Shown: positions 61,568-64,000 of the stretch, one piece after another | How positions within the stretch are numbered: position 1 is the stretch's first letter | Layout: each line of letters starts with the position of its first letter | Assembly: GCA_017614505.1 (NCBI GenBank) | Contig: JAGABT010000017.1 | Span: 1 to 64,000, forward strand | Length of the DNA stretch: 64,000 nt | DNA from: Selenomonadaceae bacterium | GTDB taxonomy: Bacteria > Bacillota > Negativicutes > Selenomonadales > Selenomonadaceae | Direction of reading: 5' to 3' | The notes under the pieces: model-generated | Database searches by the model: none | The model's input: only the letters and a program-made list of their open reading frames with translations | Told to the model about the DNA's origin: nothing | Translations under genes and position numbers: made by a program

Positions 61568-62189
61568 TTCATTGAAAAAATTTTTCGCGCTGGCGTTCGT
61601 GCTGTGCGTGATAGCTTATTTCGCGCTGAATCTGCCGTCTTCGCAGAAAAAAATCCTGTACCCGTTCCCGTACCGCGAGCAGGTAGAAAAAAATTCCGCG
61701 CGGTACAGCGTCGACAGATTTCTGGCGATTTCGGTCATGAAGGTGGAAAGCAACTTCGCGGAAAATGCGTATTCGCACAGCGGGGCGGTCGGCTTAATGC
61801 AGCTCATGCCGGAGACGGCGGACTGGATAGCGTATTGCCTGGAGGAGCCGGCGCCGGATTTGCACGACCACGAAACGAATATCCGCTACGGGATTTGGTA
61901 TCTTTCGGAGCTTGAGGCGGAATTTTTCGGGAATGACGTTCTGGCGCTGGCGGCGTACAACGCGGGGCGCGGTAACGTTCACCGCTGGATTGAGGAAAAT
62001 GGCTGGCGGCGGAATTTTTCGGACGTTGACGCCATTCCCTACGCCGAGACGCGGGATTATGTTAAGCGCGTGCTGCAGTGCCGCGAAAAATATTCTCAGC
62101 TTTACGGTTCAACTTCAAAGTACAAATTGCTGGAGCCGAACGAATTGCGGTTTGTCTGCCTGAAATTCGTTGCCGGTAAAAATTTTTGA
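61560..62189 (+). CDS. Soluble lytic transglycosylase (SLT domain), membrane-anchored or secreted
   Basis: A 209-residue protein that cleaves peptidoglycan. A hydrophobic N-terminal segment (about 8-24) acts as a signal or anchor. The SLT domain has the catalytic Glu in MKVESNFAENAYSHSGAVGLMQLMP, then YGIWYLSELEAEF, LALAAYNAGRGNVHRW and IPYAETRDYVKRVL. Start TTG at 61560, inside the end of coaE, with a G-rich ribosome site upstream. It overlaps the prenyl synthase gene by 4 bases. Confidence 0.9.
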   Translation: MASSLKKFFALAFVLCVIAYFALNLPSSQKKILYPFPYREQVEKNSARYSVDRFLAISVMKVESNFAENAYSHSGAVGLMQLMPETADWIAYCLEEPAPDLHDHETNIRYGIWYLSELEAEFFGNDVLALAAYNAGRGNVHRWIEENGWRRNFSDVDAIPYAETRDYVKRVLQCREKYSQLYGSTSKYKLLEPNELRFVCLKFVAGKNF

Positions 62190-63145
62190 AACAGGTGAGA
62201 TTTTTGGATTTTCTATCTGCGTTGGGAACAAATGATTTGCGCGAACTGGAAAATTGCCTGGCGCAGTCGATAAGCGAGGACTCATTCATAAAAGAAATTT
62301 GCGCGCCGCTGATTGTCGGAGGAAAAAGGCTGCGTCCGCAGTTATTTTTCCTGTGCTCCGGCGACGCGGCACCTGCTAAGAAAATTCCGCTGGCAACGGC
62401 GCTGGAACTGATTCACACTGCCAGCCTTGTACACGACGATATTTTGGACAGCGCGAAAAAACGGCGCGGCGTTGCGACGATTAATTCTGCCTACGGCGCG
62501 CAGATTGCGGTACTGGTCGGCGATTATCTTTTCGCTAAGGCGTTCCAGCTTGTGGCGGAAGGCGATTACGGCAGCAGGGTCAGCGAAATTCTGTCCAGGC
62601 TCGTCAAAAATCTTTGCGTCGGGGAAATTATGCAGGATCGCGCGCTTTTCGCAGTTCCAACTCTCAGCGAATACTACACGCGCATAAATCTCAAGACGGC
62701 GTTTTTCCTGTCGACCTGCTGCAGGCTCGGCGCTATCGTGGCGGAACGTGACGATATGGAAATTGAAAATCTTGCGGCTTACGGCGAAAATTTAGGCTTA
62801 GCGTTTCAGATTGTCGACGACCTTTTAGATTTTTTCGGCGAGGAAAATCTGACAGGCAAAATTCTGGGCGGCGACATTAAAAGCGGCGTCATAACTTTGC
62901 CGGTAATTCGCGCGCTGAACCAGAGCGGTGACGCTGAAACTCTGAAAAAAATTATCGCGCAGGGCAACGTTTCCGGCGCCGACGTGCAGACCGCCATAAA
63001 AATTATCAGCGAGACCGACGCCGCCGCTTACTGCAGAACCCGCGCCGAAGCCCATATCGACTGCGCCATAATGAGCCTGCCGGATTCTGCTGCCAGATTC
63101 GCGCTGGAACAAATCGCCAGTTTTGTGATAAACCGCAAGAGGTAA
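62186..63145 (+). CDS. Polyprenyl diphosphate synthase (heptaprenyl/octaprenyl type)
   Basis: A 319-residue trans-prenyltransferase that lengthens isoprenoid chains, most likely for the menaquinone tail. It has GGKRLRPQLFF, the first aspartate motif SLVHDDILDSAKKRRG, QDRALF, and the second motif FQIVDDLLDFFGEE with GDIKSGVITLP. TTG at 62186 overlaps the upstream stop; TTG at 62204 is an alternative. The dispersed repeat copy 3 begins 16 bases behind. Confidence 0.9.
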   Translation: MKQVRFLDFLSALGTNDLRELENCLAQSISEDSFIKEICAPLIVGGKRLRPQLFFLCSGDAAPAKKIPLATALELIHTASLVHDDILDSAKKRRGVATINSAYGAQIAVLVGDYLFAKAFQLVAEGDYGSRVSEILSRLVKNLCVGEIMQDRALFAVPTLSEYYTRINLKTAFFLSTCCRLGAIVAERDDMEIENLAAYGENLGLAFQIVDDLLDFFGEENLTGKILGGDIKSGVITLPVIRALNQSGDAETLKKIIAQGNVSGADVQTAIKIISETDAAAYCRTRAEAHIDCAIMSLPDSAARFALEQIASFVINRKR

Positions 63146-63160
63146 CCACCAAAAATGCAA

Positions 63161-63350
63161 TTAGAAGCGCCACAATGACGCATGCGCTTAAGAGGCGCCC
63201 CAAGGATGCATGCGCTTAAGAAGCGCCACATGGACGCATGCGCTTAAGAGGCGCCCCATGGATGGGGCGCGGGCCGTCACAGGTCGCTGGATGCGACCTA
63301 TGCGGCCCATTTTCTTTGCCAGCGTTTCTTTTTTTAAAAGAAATGCTGAA
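63161..63350 (-). repeat. Dispersed intergenic repeat, copy 3 (inverted), with four 27-28-bp tandem units
   Basis: Read on the minus strand it has the same modules as copies 1 and 2: the CAGCATTTC...AAAGAAACGCTGG hairpin (63313-63350), GGCCGCATAGGTCGC, and CCTGTGACGGCCCGC. In the distal part the TTAAGA(A/G)GCGCC unit is repeated four times: starts at 63161, 63188, 63216 and 63244 (27, 28, 28 bp), whereas copies 1 and 2 have one. It lies between the prenyl synthase and tig. Confidence 0.85.
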
Positions 63351-63365
63351 TAAAAAAACAAAACC

Positions 63366-63394
63366 TTGAATAATTTTGCGCGCTGTGATAATAT
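63366..63394 (+). promoter_or_regulatory. Promoter of tig
   Basis: TTGAAT (63366-63371), a 17-base spacer and TAATAT (63389-63394) stand upstream of the AGGGGG ribosome site of tig. Confidence 0.65.
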
Positions 63395-63431
63395 TGGCGC
63401 GTTGCATAAAGGAAAATTAGGGGGTCATATT

Positions 63432-64000
63432 TTGACAATGAAAACTTCCGAAAAGAAATTGGAAAATTACCAGACTGAAATTACCGTGGAGTACGAAGCC
63501 GCCGACCTTGAGAAAGCAAAAAAGCAGGGAGCCCAAAAACTCTCTGAGCGCGTCGCTATTCCTGGGTTCCGCAAGGGCAAGAAAATCCCGCCGCAAATCC
63601 TCGAAGCGAATCTCGGCAAGGGCGCCATTCTCGAAGAAGCTGCCGACCTGCTTATCAAAAAAGCCGCCGACGAACTCGTCAACGAGGAAAAAATTATCCC
63701 CGTCACGCAGATGAAACACAAAATTATAACCTGCGAAGACGGCAAGCCCTTCACCTTCACGCTGACTTTCACGCCCTACCCTGAAGTTAAACTCGGCGAA
63801 TACAAAAACCTTTCCGTTGAAAGAACCGTCGAGCCCGTCTCCGATGATGACATTGAAGACCAGCTCAATCACCTGCGCGAACACCACGCCACGCTCACCG
63901 ACGCCGAGGAAGGCGATACCGTTCAAAGCGGCGACTTCATTACCCTTGACTTCAACGGCGCCGCCCTCAGCGAATCCTTCACCGACGCCGCTGCCGCTGA
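63432..64000 (+). CDS. tig: Trigger factor, N-terminal part (runs off the window)
   Basis: The visible 189 residues begin a ribosome-bound chaperone and peptidyl-prolyl isomerase. The ribosome-binding domain has ITVEYEAADLEKAK and the ribosome-docking signature IPGFRKGKKIP. The peptidyl-prolyl isomerase domain starts with VQSGDFITLDFNG near the edge. The start is TTG 63432 (AGGGGG 7 bases upstream) or ATG 63438. The gene has its own promoter behind repeat copy 3. Confidence 0.92.
   Translation, partial: MTMKTSEKKLENYQTEITVEYEAADLEKAKKQGAQKLSERVAIPGFRKGKKIPPQILEANLGKGAILEEAADLLIKKAADELVNEEKIIPVTQMKHKIITCEDGKPFTFTLTFTPYPEVKLGEYKNLSVERTVEPVSDDDIEDQLNHLREHHATLTDAEEGDTVQSGDFITLDFNGAALSESFTDAAAA

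Noticed and set aside
63161..63271. Possible small CRISPR array
   Set aside because: The 28-bp units abut directly with no unique spacers, and no cas genes are present. It is a tandem repeat inside a dispersed element.

Overview
This window looks like a contig from an anaerobic, diderm Firmicute of the Negativicutes, most like the Selenomonas group. The evidence is gene content and order: pyruvate:ferredoxin oxidoreductase, a rubredoxin, SepF, proB-proA-nadD-yqeK-LCP-rsfS, then coaE, a lytic transglycosylase, a prenyl synthase and trigger factor. This assignment is inference. No rRNA or tRNA gene was seen.

Layout. (1) Bases 1-27946, minus strand: the first 9315 codons of one giant gene whose 3' end lies outside the window. 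It encodes a modular, repeat-built protein that looks like a surface or secreted adhesin, with GLUG-type repeats, RTX-like GGxGxD repeats, a BspA-like leucine-rich patch, low-complexity linkers and 88-codon repeats. (2) 28.0-36.1 kb: a DUF1902-like gene, a PIN-domain toxin/antitoxin-like pair and four signal-transduction genes: a response regulator, a tandem-sensor hybrid histidine kinase, a LytTR response regulator and an AgrC-like kinase. Three minus-strand promoters (giant gene, DUF1902 gene, hybrid kinase operon) share one architecture: a 9-bp direct repeat with 20-bp periodicity placed exactly 27 bp from the -10 box, and a 19-bp -35/-10 spacer. I infer a LytTR-controlled regulon whose regulator is encoded beside the third site. 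(3) 36.2-38.7 kb: sepF, a DUF6033-like gene, malate dehydrogenase and rubredoxin. (4) 38.9-43.0 kb: nucleotide-sugar genes (glucose-1-phosphate cytidylyltransferase, UDP-xylose synthase-like, UDP-glucose dehydrogenase, a gutted FAD-oxidoreductase remnant, a sugar epimerase/reductase). (5) 43.0-47.3 kb: asparaginase, a TIGR04076-like gene, purA, and aroF and pheA, both broken by internal deletions.

(6) 47.4-50.6 kb: a PP2A-type metallophosphoesterase and then the most unusual locus. A Nif11-type RiPP-like leader is fused in frame to a Hint (hedgehog/intein) domain. A second copy of the leader follows without the Hint domain, but 22 bases of the Hint coding start survive behind its stop codon. 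A hairpin and a GNAT-like gene come next. (7) 50.7-55.4 kb: nifJ and an Fe-S aldo/keto reductase. (8) 55.5-64.0 kb: a tightly packed, often overlapping operon from proB to a polyprenyl synthase, then the start of tig.

A dispersed intergenic repeat of about 130-190 bp occurs three times (37.4, 44.05 and 63.2 kb), each time just behind a gene end. No gene-free stretch exceeds 300 bases.
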